Positions 9,314 through 17,969 are shown, numbered from the stretch's first letter. The stretch: DNA of 64,000 bases from Parvularcula sp964219355 (GCA_964219355.1 CAXPOZ010000001.1:62001-126000); one strand, 5' to 3'. Notes: generated by a model not told the origin, from the sequence alone. Program-made: numbers and translations.

Positions 9314-11351
9314 CTGCGGCATCCGCCTTCATGCGTGCCAGATAGGCCACACCTTCGGCCATTCGGCGTTCCCAGGCGTCAGCCGATGTAATGTCTGGTA
9401 ACCTGCCCTTCTCTTTTTTAAACTTCAGTGCACGCTTGGCCAGATCGCGCGCTTCTTCCGGAGATATATTCACCCGCCTGCCAGAGATGATGGCAGCAAC
9501 CTGTTTCAAACTCTCTTCGCTCATCGTCTTGGCAAGGATCGCATAGGCTTCGCCGAACGGATTGATTCTGTCGATCAGGTCGATGTCGAGGTCACGGACA
9601 TCCATCGCGAACTTCCGTACACCGTCAATCAGAGCGGTATTGGCTTTTTCCTCACCGTCATCATCCTTGAACCCCGCCTGCTTTGCTTTTTGCGTCAGGT
9701 TGAGAGCGGCGATAGCATGTTGACGCACAGCCTCCTGATCCTCGTCATCCAGCTCGGGGTATTTGTCCTTGATGATTTTGCCCATGCGGACTTGCGTTAG
9801 CTCCTCGGGCACAAGCTCTTCGTCGAACATACCCCGCTCGACGGTCGGCTTGTCCTGAACGAAAGTGGCGATAACCTCGTTCAGATCTTCCTGACAGATA
9901 CGCTCGGCTTCTTTACTCTTTGGCTCAATCAGGCCCTTGATCTCGATCTGAAACTTACCGCTCTCTTCGTTGAAACCGACATTGCATTCGCCTTCTTTGT
10001 ACCCTCCCTCTCCATAGTCGAAGCCCTCGACAGGTCCGCTGTCGGTGCGCTTCGGGGTAAAGTTAAAGCGAGGGGCGAGGACCTGCTCCATCAGAAGACT
10101 AGCAGCGATGGCCTTCAGCGTGTCATTGACGGCCTCGGTAACGGCTTCCTCGGAGGCATCAGGCTCCGCAATGAGGTTCGTGAATCGGGCGCGGGTCTTG
10201 TCTTTGGCGTCCCGTGTGGCGCGACCAATGATCTGTACGATTTCCGTCAGGCTAGCCCGATAGCCGATGGTCAGGGCGTGCTCACACCAGATCCAGTCAA
10301 AGCCTTCCTTTGCCATCCCGAGGGCAATGATGATGTCAACATGATTCCGGTCATTCTTGTGGGCGGGGTCCTTGAGCGCGGCAGATACCTTATCTCGCTT
10401 GGAGGCATCGTCATCCACAAGATCGGCAATCTTCAGCATACGCCCATCTGACTTCTTCACTAGCTGGAACCCAGTCTCAGGATCGGCCCCCTGCCACTCG
10501 CCGAGGGCGTCAATGATATGCTCAACCTCACGAATCTTATCCTTCGTACTTTCACGAGAGTTCACACTGGGGATATGAATGATGGTCTTTTGCGATGGGT
10601 CGAGGACTTCCAGAATATCGTCGGCATAGGACCCGCTATAGAAATAATAGCCGATGTCGAGAGACTTTAGGTATTTGTATCCGTTGAGCTGCTCATAATA
10701 TGTGTACGTAACAGTATCGAATTTAGACTCATCTTCCGGGCTGAGGACAGCCTCCGCATCGCCACGGAAATAGGATCCTGTCATCGCAACAATATGGACT
10801 TTATCGCGGGCAATGAATTGAGCGAGATGCACACCTAGTTTGTTGTCCGGATTTGCGGACACATGGTGAAACTCATCTACCGCAATCAGACGACCATCAA
10901 ATTCTTCCACGCCAAACTTATCGACGGCGAACCGGAACGTGGCGTGAGTGCAGACGAGCACACGATCATCACTATCAAGAAAGGCTTTGACGGAATTGAC
11001 CTTGCCTCCATCTTCTCCGGGTGCGTTGCAAAGATTCCATTTCGGCTCCACCGACCAGTCGGCCCAGAACCCGAAATCCGACAGTGGCTCATCGGCAAAG
11101 CTGGAACCGATAGACTTCTCAGGGACCACGATGATCGCCTGCTTGATGTCCTGATTGTGGAGCTTATCAAGAGCAATAAACATCAGGGCACGGCTTTTCC
11201 CCGATGCAGGGGGCGATTTGATCAGGAGATATTGCTCACCGCGCCTCTCATAGGCGCGCTCCTGCATGACCCGCATGCCCAACTCATTCGATGTGGTGGA
11301 CCTGCCATTGCGGGCATAGGTGACAGAGACGGAGGGGGCGTGTTTTTGCAT
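9306..11351 (-). CDS. SF2 DEAD/DEAH-type helicase of the island operon
   Basis: A 681-residue ATP-dependent helicase or translocase. Seen: Walker A PPASGKS (47-53), a Walker B box of the form DEFH (159-162) instead of DEAH, the segment GMAKEGFDW in the second RecA-like domain, and motif VI QIIGRATRD (about 373-381). After the motor comes a long acidic helical extension ending in GRLPDITSADAWERRM, a short motif also found in the next gene product. It resembles the motor subunits of restriction-like systems but is not fused to a nuclease. It lies 5 bp after the small PD-(D/E)XK-like gene and overlaps the following nuclease gene. Action on foreign DNA together with the neighbouring nucleases is inferred. 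Confidence 0.85.
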   Translation of the reverse strand: MQKHAPSVSVTYARNGRSTTSNELGMRVMQERAYERRGEQYLLIKSPPASGKSRALMFIALDKLHNQDIKQAIIVVPEKSIGSSFADEPLSDFGFWADWSVEPKWNLCNAPGEDGGKVNSVKAFLDSDDRVLVCTHATFRFAVDKFGVEEFDGRLIAVDEFHHVSANPDNKLGVHLAQFIARDKVHIVAMTGSYFRGDAEAVLSPEDESKFDTVTYTYYEQLNGYKYLKSLDIGYYFYSGSYADDILEVLDPSQKTIIHIPSVNSRESTKDKIREVEHIIDALGEWQGADPETGFQLVKKSDGRMLKIADLVDDDASKRDKVSAALKDPAHKNDRNHVDIIIALGMAKEGFDWIWCEHALTIGYRASLTEIVQIIGRATRDAKDKTRARFTNLIAEPDASEEAVTEAVNDTLKAIAASLLMEQVLAPRFNFTPKRTDSGPVEGFDYGEGGYKEGECNVGFNEESGKFQIEIKGLIEPKSKEAERICQEDLNEVIATFVQDKPTVERGMFDEELVPEELTQVRMGKIIKDKYPELDDEDQEAVRQHAIAALNLTQKAKQAGFKDDDGEEKANTALIDGVRKFAMDVRDLDIDLIDRINPFGEAYAILAKTMSEESLKQVAAIISGRRVNISPEEARDLAKRALKFKKEKGRLPDITSADAWERRMAEGVAYLARMKADAADG

Positions 11352-11356
11352 AATCG

Positions 11357-11770
11357 CTATAACCTATATTCATTTAGGATAGGACGAAGTTTGTTCGGAA
11401 TTCTTGGCCAACTCCGGCTGCCTTTATCGACCCACGCTTTAGAGGTTGACTTTTCAGCGTAGCCTTCTTCGATGAGACGTTGACGGAGCTCATCATGTGA
11501 ATAGACATATATATCGTCGCCATCCCTAAAAGCGATGTGGAGTCCTTTACCGTAATACTTGGCATCGAAGCAGAGGCGACCCTTTAATTGAACGCGCAGT
11601 AGAGTCTCACCATCTGCATGCATAGCAATAAAGTCAGCACCATGAAAATCATCTGATAGCCTCATGGAATTGAAGCCGTAATCAGCAAGACGCGCGGCCA
11701 CCTTTTGAAAATTGAAATTTTCTTGCTGACGCGAATTCAACTGCTCGTATGGTAAGCAGTGAAACATCAT
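11357..11770 (-). CDS. Small PD-(D/E)XK-like protein
   Basis: A 137-residue protein of no family I can name. The pattern GADFIAMHADGETLLRVQLKGR (central) has the layout of a PD-(D/E)XK nuclease core: an acidic residue after a hydrophobic strand, a loop, then a strand ending in Q-x-K, where Gln replaces the usual Asp or Glu. It is too small for more than one domain. The ATG overlaps the upstream gene's TGA (ATGA), so the pair is translationally coupled, and the helicase follows after 5 bp. It may be a nuclease, or a DNA-binding subunit derived from one. Confidence 0.55.
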   Translation of the reverse strand: MMFHCLPYEQLNSRQQENFNFQKVAARLADYGFNSMRLSDDFHGADFIAMHADGETLLRVQLKGRLCFDAKYYGKGLHIAFRDGDDIYVYSHDELRQRLIEEGYAEKSTSKAWVDKGSRSWPRIPNKLRPILNEYRL

Positions 11771-12939
11771 TCTTGAACGCCCCGCGCTGTTTCATTACCC
11801 GCACCCCAAGCAGCTTCTATAAGATCAGGCTCAGCGAGGAAAAACTCGCCTCCTAACGAAATCCCATTCGGGGGATCAAACAGGAGTTCTTGCATGCGTC
11901 GCTCACCTGCCAATACATGTTGAGATGATGGATAGGGATCGATCCCATCTACGGGGCCTGAATGGAGAATCTCCCAGCGATAAGCCCCTTGCGGCAAAGA
12001 ATTGTTCAAATCATTGCAGCGTGTCGATGGATTACCTGAAAACCCTGCTTTGATGATGAGCTTCGAACCGGCTTCACGCCCACTGAACAAACTCGCGTCT
12101 CCCGTCAGCTTGAAAATGTAGAGATGTTTGGGGCCTTCAGCCTCTCTTACATGATATGGAGACTGAGATACTGGCCCTTGTCTGCTAGGCTTCAGAACTT
12201 GCCGTCCGGACGCCGCTACAGCGCCCATCAGAGGCGGCTGTCCGTACACATCAACCGGGCGCAAGGTGAGGCTCAGAATATTCTGGGCTTCATTAGGAAG
12301 CATGACTACGCCTTGCGAACCAATATGCCGCGCAGAATTGCTGCCATATGTGTCAGGAGCAAACTCCTCAATCGTAGGCCGCTGTCCCTCAGGGATTTCC
12401 CAAGCCTGCACAGCCTTGATGCCCGAGGTCCATTTGCCTTGTTGCTCAGGGTCGAGTTCTTTTCGTCGATACTCAACTGGATGCATGAAGTCCCGCGCGG
12501 ATCCCGTCACGTGGGAAAGCTGGAAAATACCGAGCACTCGGCCACGCATCTCAATGGGCGTTTGATGCGTCTTCGCGCCGTAACAGACCCACAACACCCC
12601 TGGCTTTGAGTTATTCAAAAATGTTTCGCGTTGATAGGCTTTTGAGGGAGAGAACCCGATAAAGCCCCACAAATGCGGATCGAAACCGTTTTGACTGGAA
12701 AGCCAGACATTCGGCGGATCACTTTTTATGGCCTCGACAGGCGACATAAGATCATGTGCAAGTTCGAATGCCTTGATTGATCCGTACTCGCCCTTGATCA
12801 GAACAGCCGCCTGATTCATGGCTTTTGATCCCGACCAAAGCCAATCATGGAACTCGAATAAAGCGGGATAATCGCCGTAGTGATCTTTGATGATCCGGGC
12901 GATGGCCTGCTGATCACCGCCTTGGGAGTAATTGCTCAT
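11767..12939 (-). CDS. Putative EVE-like reader fused to a GIY-YIG nuclease
   Basis: A 390-residue protein. Residues about 100-245 look like an EVE/PUA-type fold, the group that reads modified bases: HLWGFIGFS, VLWVCYGAKT, GRVLGIFQLSH, AVQAWEIPEG, SARHIGSQG. Residues about 268-380 fit a T5orf172-like GIY-YIG domain: HLYIFKL, IKAGFSGNPSTRC, a glutamate in AGERRMQELLFD, and SLGGEFFLAEP. If both are right it is a candidate modification-sensing endonuclease. The ATG overlaps the preceding gene's TGA and is preceded by AGGAGG. Both domain calls rest on motif pattern alone; the GIY-YIG part is the stronger. Confidence 0.55.
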   Translation of the reverse strand: MSNYSQGGDQQAIARIIKDHYGDYPALFEFHDWLWSGSKAMNQAAVLIKGEYGSIKAFELAHDLMSPVEAIKSDPPNVWLSSQNGFDPHLWGFIGFSPSKAYQRETFLNNSKPGVLWVCYGAKTHQTPIEMRGRVLGIFQLSHVTGSARDFMHPVEYRRKELDPEQQGKWTSGIKAVQAWEIPEGQRPTIEEFAPDTYGSNSARHIGSQGVVMLPNEAQNILSLTLRPVDVYGQPPLMGAVAASGRQVLKPSRQGPVSQSPYHVREAEGPKHLYIFKLTGDASLFSGREAGSKLIIKAGFSGNPSTRCNDLNNSLPQGAYRWEILHSGPVDGIDPYPSSQHVLAGERRMQELLFDPPNGISLGGEFFLAEPDLIEAAWGAGNETARGVQE

Positions 12940-13442
12940 TGCTCCTCCTGTTCACCGATGACTGGGGCTAACTCCCTCTGCCACCAAGTCAAAAGGTCCT
13001 GACAAAGGGCGAGTGCAGTGACCCACCTCTCAGATGCCGAAAATCCCTCCCCCTTGTCGATCAGCAAATATGCCTGCCCATAGGGGCCAACCCCGTAGGG
13101 CCCTTGACCAAAACCCTTCACCTCTTGTGTTGAAGACGATGGGTTGAGGTGTTTCAGTCCGTTTGAAATTTGCCTCACCAGGGTCAGATTAGGATTGCGC
13201 TCAGAGAATTCCTCTCGAAAATCTGCGCCCCGAATGTTGTGTACGAGTTGCAGCTCGCGCCTCTGTCGAGGAATAAGTTTATGCTCAAGCCAATCTGGCA
13301 CATGATTCAGGCTAAGAATAGCGCCAAAGGCCAACGCAGTGTCATCCTGTGCATCTGAAAACTTTGCAACTGCACGCTCGCAAAGGTGTAAATAATCACC
13401 AATAGTATCTACACCAAACATTTTCACTGAAGCGCGGGTCAT
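12936..13442 (-). CDS. HEPN-like helical protein 1 of the island operon
   Basis: A mostly helical 168-residue protein with the segments LSLNHVPDWLEHKL and RQISNGLKHL. The R-x3-N-x2-K-H signature resembles HEPN-like families, where the Arg/Asn/His motif can form an RNase active site or an antitoxin-bound remnant. The spacing R-x7-H is longer than the canonical R-x4-6-H, so the assignment is tentative. Both ends overlap neighbours by 4 bp (ATGA), which puts it firmly inside the operon. It could be an RNA-cleaving effector or a structural subunit. Confidence 0.55.
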   Translation of the reverse strand: MTRASVKMFGVDTIGDYLHLCERAVAKFSDAQDDTALAFGAILSLNHVPDWLEHKLIPRQRRELQLVHNIRGADFREEFSERNPNLTLVRQISNGLKHLNPSSSTQEVKGFGQGPYGVGPYGQAYLLIDKGEGFSASERWVTALALCQDLLTWWQRELAPVIGEQEEQ

Positions 13443-14221
13443 GCTGCACCCGCTTTCTTTTTGTCTCGCTTTACCGCGCTATCAAACCATTCTGGTATAT
13501 ATGTAAGGTCTTCAGTTGTAATGTGGTCCGGAACCAAATTCCAAAAAGCGATAACTGCCTCGGAAAACAAATCAATGTGTTCTGGCTTCACATAGAGGTC
13601 CTCGTAATTAGTGAATTTCAGTATGTCCGGCGACTTTGAACGGAACCCATATTGATCAAAAAACTCCGGATACAGATCCTTAAGATCATTCTCGCTACTA
13701 CCTGATCCGTGTTTGTATGTATTCACCACGAGCCGACATAGGTCCAACTTCCGCAAAATTGGATCGCCTTTTGGAAACAAGCCAGCGCATTCAAACAACT
13801 TGATAATCTCGTGGAAGTTTACCCTCCAGATCGCCTTAGGCAATTCTTCGCCGCGATACCAATAGCCAATTCCATCGTTAGAGGTGAGCCAGCTTCGGAG
13901 CTCTTTGTCCCACGCATGGAACATTCCTGAAATCAAAGCCAACCGAGCGGCGTTACCCAGGCTATCGAGCGCGATGTGGAAGTCGCGCTCTTCTTCTATT
14001 GCCTGATCGTAAAAATCACTCGGATCGTGTCGATCAGGGTCGAAATGCCTGCTAGCGTTCTCAAGGAATTCCTCCGCATACCTGCTCGCTTCCTGAGCGA
14101 TCTTCTCTTGGTCCGAAAACTGATCAGTCAGCCTAATCTTTCCCTGCTCCACATAAAAATTATGTTTGGCGATAGTATGTTTACGCCGATATTCGTACAT
14201 ATAGAAAAGGAGGTTGGTCAT
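13439..14221 (-). CDS. HEPN-like helical protein 2 of the island operon
   Basis: A 260-residue helical protein not assignable to a named family. It contains LDLCRLVVNTYKHGSGSS, the same R-x3-N-x2-K-H pattern as the next gene product in a different overall sequence. The N-terminal half has an amphipathic helical stretch and FHAWDKELRSWL. The start ATG shares one base with the methyltransferase stop (TAATG). The pairing of two unrelated-looking proteins with the same short motif suggests they work together, perhaps as a heteromeric HEPN pair (inference). Confidence 0.5.
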   Translation of the reverse strand: MTNLLFYMYEYRRKHTIAKHNFYVEQGKIRLTDQFSDQEKIAQEASRYAEEFLENASRHFDPDRHDPSDFYDQAIEEERDFHIALDSLGNAARLALISGMFHAWDKELRSWLTSNDGIGYWYRGEELPKAIWRVNFHEIIKLFECAGLFPKGDPILRKLDLCRLVVNTYKHGSGSSENDLKDLYPEFFDQYGFRSKSPDILKFTNYEDLYVKPEHIDLFSEAVIAFWNLVPDHITTEDLTYIPEWFDSAVKRDKKKAGAA

Positions 14222-16989
14222 TATACTGCCTTTGATTTTGGACCAGATTCCTTCTTGGAGGTCATCTTGGTGTACATCTCGAAGAGTTTTTCGAGGCGCT
14301 CCGTGTCGTTCTTGAAGCGGCGGCCGATATAGATGCGCTCCAGCGTGTCGTCGTTTCGGTCATGGGCAGCACGGAGGTTTTCCGGCATTTTCTCGGGATC
14401 ATAGAGATCGGCAATGGTCGCCGGGAAATGCGCCTCGCGCGCGAGGAGAATGCCCTCAGCGCATCGGGTAAGATCGGCCCTGTTCTTTTCCGTCAGTGTC
14501 GGGACGGGGAAAGTATTCCAGCCGAGAGTGTTAGAGTATGAGAAATCGGTCCGCATGCGAACACAGACCGTCCCGATCCAGACCCAATGCAGGCGCGAGG
14601 CGATGAGCGCCATATTCCACAGCGGCGCGTCGTAGAGGGCGTAGTTCTTGTTATTTACGGTGGTCTGATTATCAATCAAACCGCACGGGAGAAAATGTCT
14701 ATTCTCAGAGGAGATGGCCGCAACCACAATGGTGTGATTACTTCCGATATTCATTTCTCTCATTTGATGAGCACGAGCGGCCATATCATTTGCTGCTTTG
14801 TCGGTACTCGCTAATCGTTTTTTCCTTACAGCATCCACACGGGATTTGATGCCAGGAATCTCTAAGGCACTGCTCAAATTATCATCTTCGATCCACAAAC
14901 AATAACGTTCCACTCCACGAATAAATTCGGCACCTCCCAGATTCTTCCGAATGAATAAGCGCTTCTGAAATTCAGACAAACCAAGCTTTTCTACTTCTCC
15001 GGCTGATAACAAGAGGTATCCCCCATCAACAGGCTTGTTACCGAATTTCATCTCCGGGAGCTTGTTAATAGGCTTGGACGACTTTCTGACCAAAATATCT
15101 GGTCCGGGCACCAAGTATGCATTGATGCTGGATATGTCGCGTGCTTCAACCGTACCATTATCACTCTCGGAGAAGAGTGTCTTTCTTCCTTCGGGCCTGT
15201 TTGTAATTCCGATAATCACAACTGTGACACCGGCGTTATGACTTGCGAGATTTCTCCACTTAAAATTAGTGTGTGCAAAGAAGATCTTTGCACCAGTGTC
15301 ATAAATCACCGGCCAGAGAAGTGCGACTTGCTGTCCTTGAACGATTGAGTTCGTAGCAACGAACGCAGTCCTGCTCTCGGTTTTTGTTCCATATTCTGCT
15401 GCTTTAACGAACCAGCCAGAGACATAATCCAGAGTTTTCCAGTTTTTTAGCTTTCCGGAGAATAGTGCGGTAAGGTCACATTTCTGCTCTGAATCTTGCC
15501 ATGTAGATCCTAGATATGGCGGGTTGCCGCAAATATATGTCTCGCCGCCTTCGTTCTCGAAATCGATCTCGGCCTGCTCCAGCGGTGTACTGAGCAGATC
15601 ATCCGCATTCAGCTTCACGTCCGTTCCCGTGGGTGGGCAGATGGAGAGCCAATCGAGACGCAGAGCATTGCCGCAAGTGATCCAGTTCATGGCATTGAGC
15701 GGCAGGACATCCTGCAACGCTTCCTTCTGTCCCCGATAAAGGACATCACACTGATATTCCGCGATGATGAGAGCCAGCCGCGCAATCTCTGCCGGGAAAT
15801 CTCTGATCTCGATCCCCCGGAAATTCGTCAGCGGAATATCGCTTTTCCGATCCGGCTCGCCGCGGCGCTGATTGATCTCCGCTTCGATTGCCCGCATTTC
15901 CTTATAGGCAATGACAAGGAAATTGCCGGAGCCGCAGGCCGGATCGAACACCCTTATCCGCGCCATCCGATTGCGCAGGTTCAAGAGCTTGCGGGAATTG
16001 TCCCCCGCCTCCTCCAGCTTTTCCCGCAACTCATCAAGGAAGAGCGGGTTCAGCACCTTCAGGATATTCGGCACGGATGTGTAATGCATGCCGAGGGCCC
16101 CGCGCTCCTCATCATCGGCGACGGCCTGGATCATCGAGCCGAAAATATCCGGGTTGATCTGTTTCCAGTCGAGATTGCCGATATGGAGGAGATAGGACCG
16201 CGCGATCTTGCTGAACCGCGGCACATCGGTGGAGCCAGAGAACAGCCCGCCATTCACGTACGGGAACTTGTCGGCCCAATTGCGAATGTTCTCTGCCGAG
16301 CGGTCCGCTGGCTTGGTGTTCATTGCTCTGAACAACTCGCTGATGACCTCATGGGTATCCGATGAGTCCCTCGCGCTCATTCGGTCAACGGTGGAGGTGA
16401 ACAGGTTCTCGCCGCGGAAAATTTCTGTATCCTCCGCAAAGAAACAGAAGATCAGCCGGGCCATGAAATGGTTCATGTCATGGCGGCGCTCTTGGGTGTC
16501 CCAGTCGGGGTTATCCTTCAAGAGCTCGACATACATCCGGTTGAGACGGCTGGTCGCGCGGATGTCGAACGCGCTCTCCCGGATTTGTTTGACCGTGCTG
16601 ATCCCCGCCAGGGCGAGGAAGAAGCCGAAATGGTTGGGGAACTCGGTGTAGGGGCAGGCAACCGTCTCACCGCTGGTGAGGTCTTCGGCCTCGAAATCGG
16701 TGCCGTCCGTCGCGAGGATGAACTTCGCTTTGGCCTTCGTCGTTGCCGGGCTCTTACGAAGCTCATTGAGCGCGTTCGAGACCTCCCCCGCAGGCGCAAC
16801 CTTCATGTGGATGTTATTGCGCTGAAGGACGCCGCCAACATCTGAGCTGTTCGAGGTCCCCTTGCGCAGCTTGGCGATCGTCGCCTTTTTGTTGCCGAAC
16901 GCTTCGAGGAAAGCGAACGGGAACTCCTCACCATCGAAGGGCTGTTCAGCGAGGATGGATATGGCTTCTTCGATCTCGACCGGGTTCAA
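14221..16989 (-). CDS. MmeI-like class I N6-adenine DNA methyltransferase without visible nuclease motif
   Basis: A 922-residue protein with the domain order of MmeI-family enzymes: N-terminal domain, helical spacer (NHFMARLIFCFFAEDTEIF), methyltransferase with motif I DPACGSGNFL (about 349-358) and NPPY (about 488-491), target-recognition region (FKWRNLASHNAGVTVVIIG onward) and C-terminal helices. It should transfer methyl from AdoMet to adenine N6. MmeI itself carries a D-x9-ExK nuclease centre near the N-terminus; here that region reads FILATDGTDFEAEDLTSGE and has no ExK, so cutting must come from partners. The start is a TTG preceded by AAGAGAG. It is the first gene of the overlapping operon, after a 197-bp gap that probably holds its promoter. 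Confidence 0.88.
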   Translation of the reverse strand: MNPVEIEEAISILAEQPFDGEEFPFAFLEAFGNKKATIAKLRKGTSNSSDVGGVLQRNNIHMKVAPAGEVSNALNELRKSPATTKAKAKFILATDGTDFEAEDLTSGETVACPYTEFPNHFGFFLALAGISTVKQIRESAFDIRATSRLNRMYVELLKDNPDWDTQERRHDMNHFMARLIFCFFAEDTEIFRGENLFTSTVDRMSARDSSDTHEVISELFRAMNTKPADRSAENIRNWADKFPYVNGGLFSGSTDVPRFSKIARSYLLHIGNLDWKQINPDIFGSMIQAVADDEERGALGMHYTSVPNILKVLNPLFLDELREKLEEAGDNSRKLLNLRNRMARIRVFDPACGSGNFLVIAYKEMRAIEAEINQRRGEPDRKSDIPLTNFRGIEIRDFPAEIARLALIIAEYQCDVLYRGQKEALQDVLPLNAMNWITCGNALRLDWLSICPPTGTDVKLNADDLLSTPLEQAEIDFENEGGETYICGNPPYLGSTWQDSEQKCDLTALFSGKLKNWKTLDYVSGWFVKAAEYGTKTESRTAFVATNSIVQGQQVALLWPVIYDTGAKIFFAHTNFKWRNLASHNAGVTVVIIGITNRPEGRKTLFSESDNGTVEARDISSINAYLVPGPDILVRKSSKPINKLPEMKFGNKPVDGGYLLLSAGEVEKLGLSEFQKRLFIRKNLGGAEFIRGVERYCLWIEDDNLSSALEIPGIKSRVDAVRKKRLASTDKAANDMAARAHQMREMNIGSNHTIVVAAISSENRHFLPCGLIDNQTTVNNKNYALYDAPLWNMALIASRLHWVWIGTVCVRMRTDFSYSNTLGWNTFPVPTLTEKNRADLTRCAEGILLAREAHFPATIADLYDPEKMPENLRAAHDRNDDTLERIYIGRRFKNDTERLEKLFEMYTKMTSKKESGPKSKAV

Positions 16990-17186
16990 GGCACACTCTC
17001 TTGGGACGCAATTCAGGATTGTCGCCAGTCTTTAGCGGCTTTCGTCGACCGATGTCGCCCAATCGAGTCATCAGATTCAGCGAAAATTCGATCGCCTGAT
17101 CTGCGAAATTCTAACCGCAGCCGCCGACAACGAAATTGGACAAATCCTATGATTTGCTAACATCTTACCGTCGGCAATGCGGCTAC
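16990..17186 (-). promoter_or_regulatory. Probable promoter region of the methyltransferase operon
   Basis: This is the only gap of any size between the HTH gene and the seven-gene overlapping block. I see no clear operator palindrome or consensus promoter, so the role is inferred from position only. Confidence 0.3.
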
Positions 17187-17969
17187 TCAGAATGGTATCT
17201 CATCTCCAACTATCTCCCCCATCAAGCTGTTAATCTGTCGATAGGCTTGCGCATCACCAATGTCGTGGGCTTCATTCCTAAGCCGTTCAAGTCTGGAACA
17301 AGCCGTTCCATGCGGTAGCTCGCCGCGCCGCAAAGCAAATCGAATTTCATCGACCTCGTTGGTTAGATCCCGCACGGATGCGCTTGCGCGCAACCTCTCT
17401 TCCTGGGACGGAGCGGAATTTTTCTGCGGGTAAGCGTTATATATCTTAGTACCCGAAAATGGCTTTGTTGCTTTTGTTGGCAGCTCCTCAACGCGACCTA
17501 TCTCTGGGGACTGTGTCGTAGAATCAGGACCTATTTGCGTCGTCGTGGCACGACCCATTTGCGTCGTGGGACGGCGACCTATTTGTCGGCTTGGCCTGCC
17601 TTTTGACCTCACCCGCTGCTTATCAGTTTTTTCTTTGAATGATGCCCGGTCTTCGTCGTTGTAGATGACACGAAATGCTCGACGACGCCGATCCTTTGGA
17701 TGTTGAGTCTGGCTTATGTATTCAAACTTTAGAAGGTCATCGACAGCCTTACTGACTGTGCTCGGGTGAAGGTCAGCCAGGAAAGCGATTCGATCTCGCC
17801 GAGCGATGCAGCCTTGTCTGCTCTGACCTAACTGGTCATGGGCGGCAATAGCCCCCAGCACCGAGAAGTGCGCTCGACTTAAGCGCTCATCGCCAATTGC
17901 TCGGAAAGGGATAGGAGCAAACTTTTTCGCTGGCTCCTTCTTTCTGTGGGATTCTGGCCTGCCCCACAT
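17187..17969 (-). CDS. Helix-turn-helix (HTH_36-like) protein
   Basis: A 260-residue protein. Residues about 20-105 form a winged helix of the kind found in plasmid and phage replication or regulatory proteins (LSRAHFSVLGAIAAHD, DRIAFLADLHPSTVSKAVDD). A basic linker and a low-complexity part follow, with TTQMGR, TTTQIG and STTQ repeated about every eight residues; the repetition is visible in the DNA at roughly 17516-17590. The C-terminus is a charged helical tail. Its ATG shares one base with the AlpA gene stop (TGATG), so the two are coupled. It may regulate or help replicate the excised island; no target is known. Confidence 0.65.
   Translation of the reverse strand: MWGRPESHRKKEPAKKFAPIPFRAIGDERLSRAHFSVLGAIAAHDQLGQSRQGCIARRDRIAFLADLHPSTVSKAVDDLLKFEYISQTQHPKDRRRRAFRVIYNDEDRASFKEKTDKQRVRSKGRPSRQIGRRPTTQMGRATTTQIGPDSTTQSPEIGRVEELPTKATKPFSGTKIYNAYPQKNSAPSQEERLRASASVRDLTNEVDEIRFALRRGELPHGTACSRLERLRNEAHDIGDAQAYRQINSLMGEIVGDEIPF

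Noticed and set aside
8105..16989. Assignment of the island operon to type I R-M, BREX or DISARM
   Set aside because: No specificity subunit, no HsdR fusion, no PglZ or BrxC, no DrmB/DUF1998; the methylase and helicase alone do not fit.
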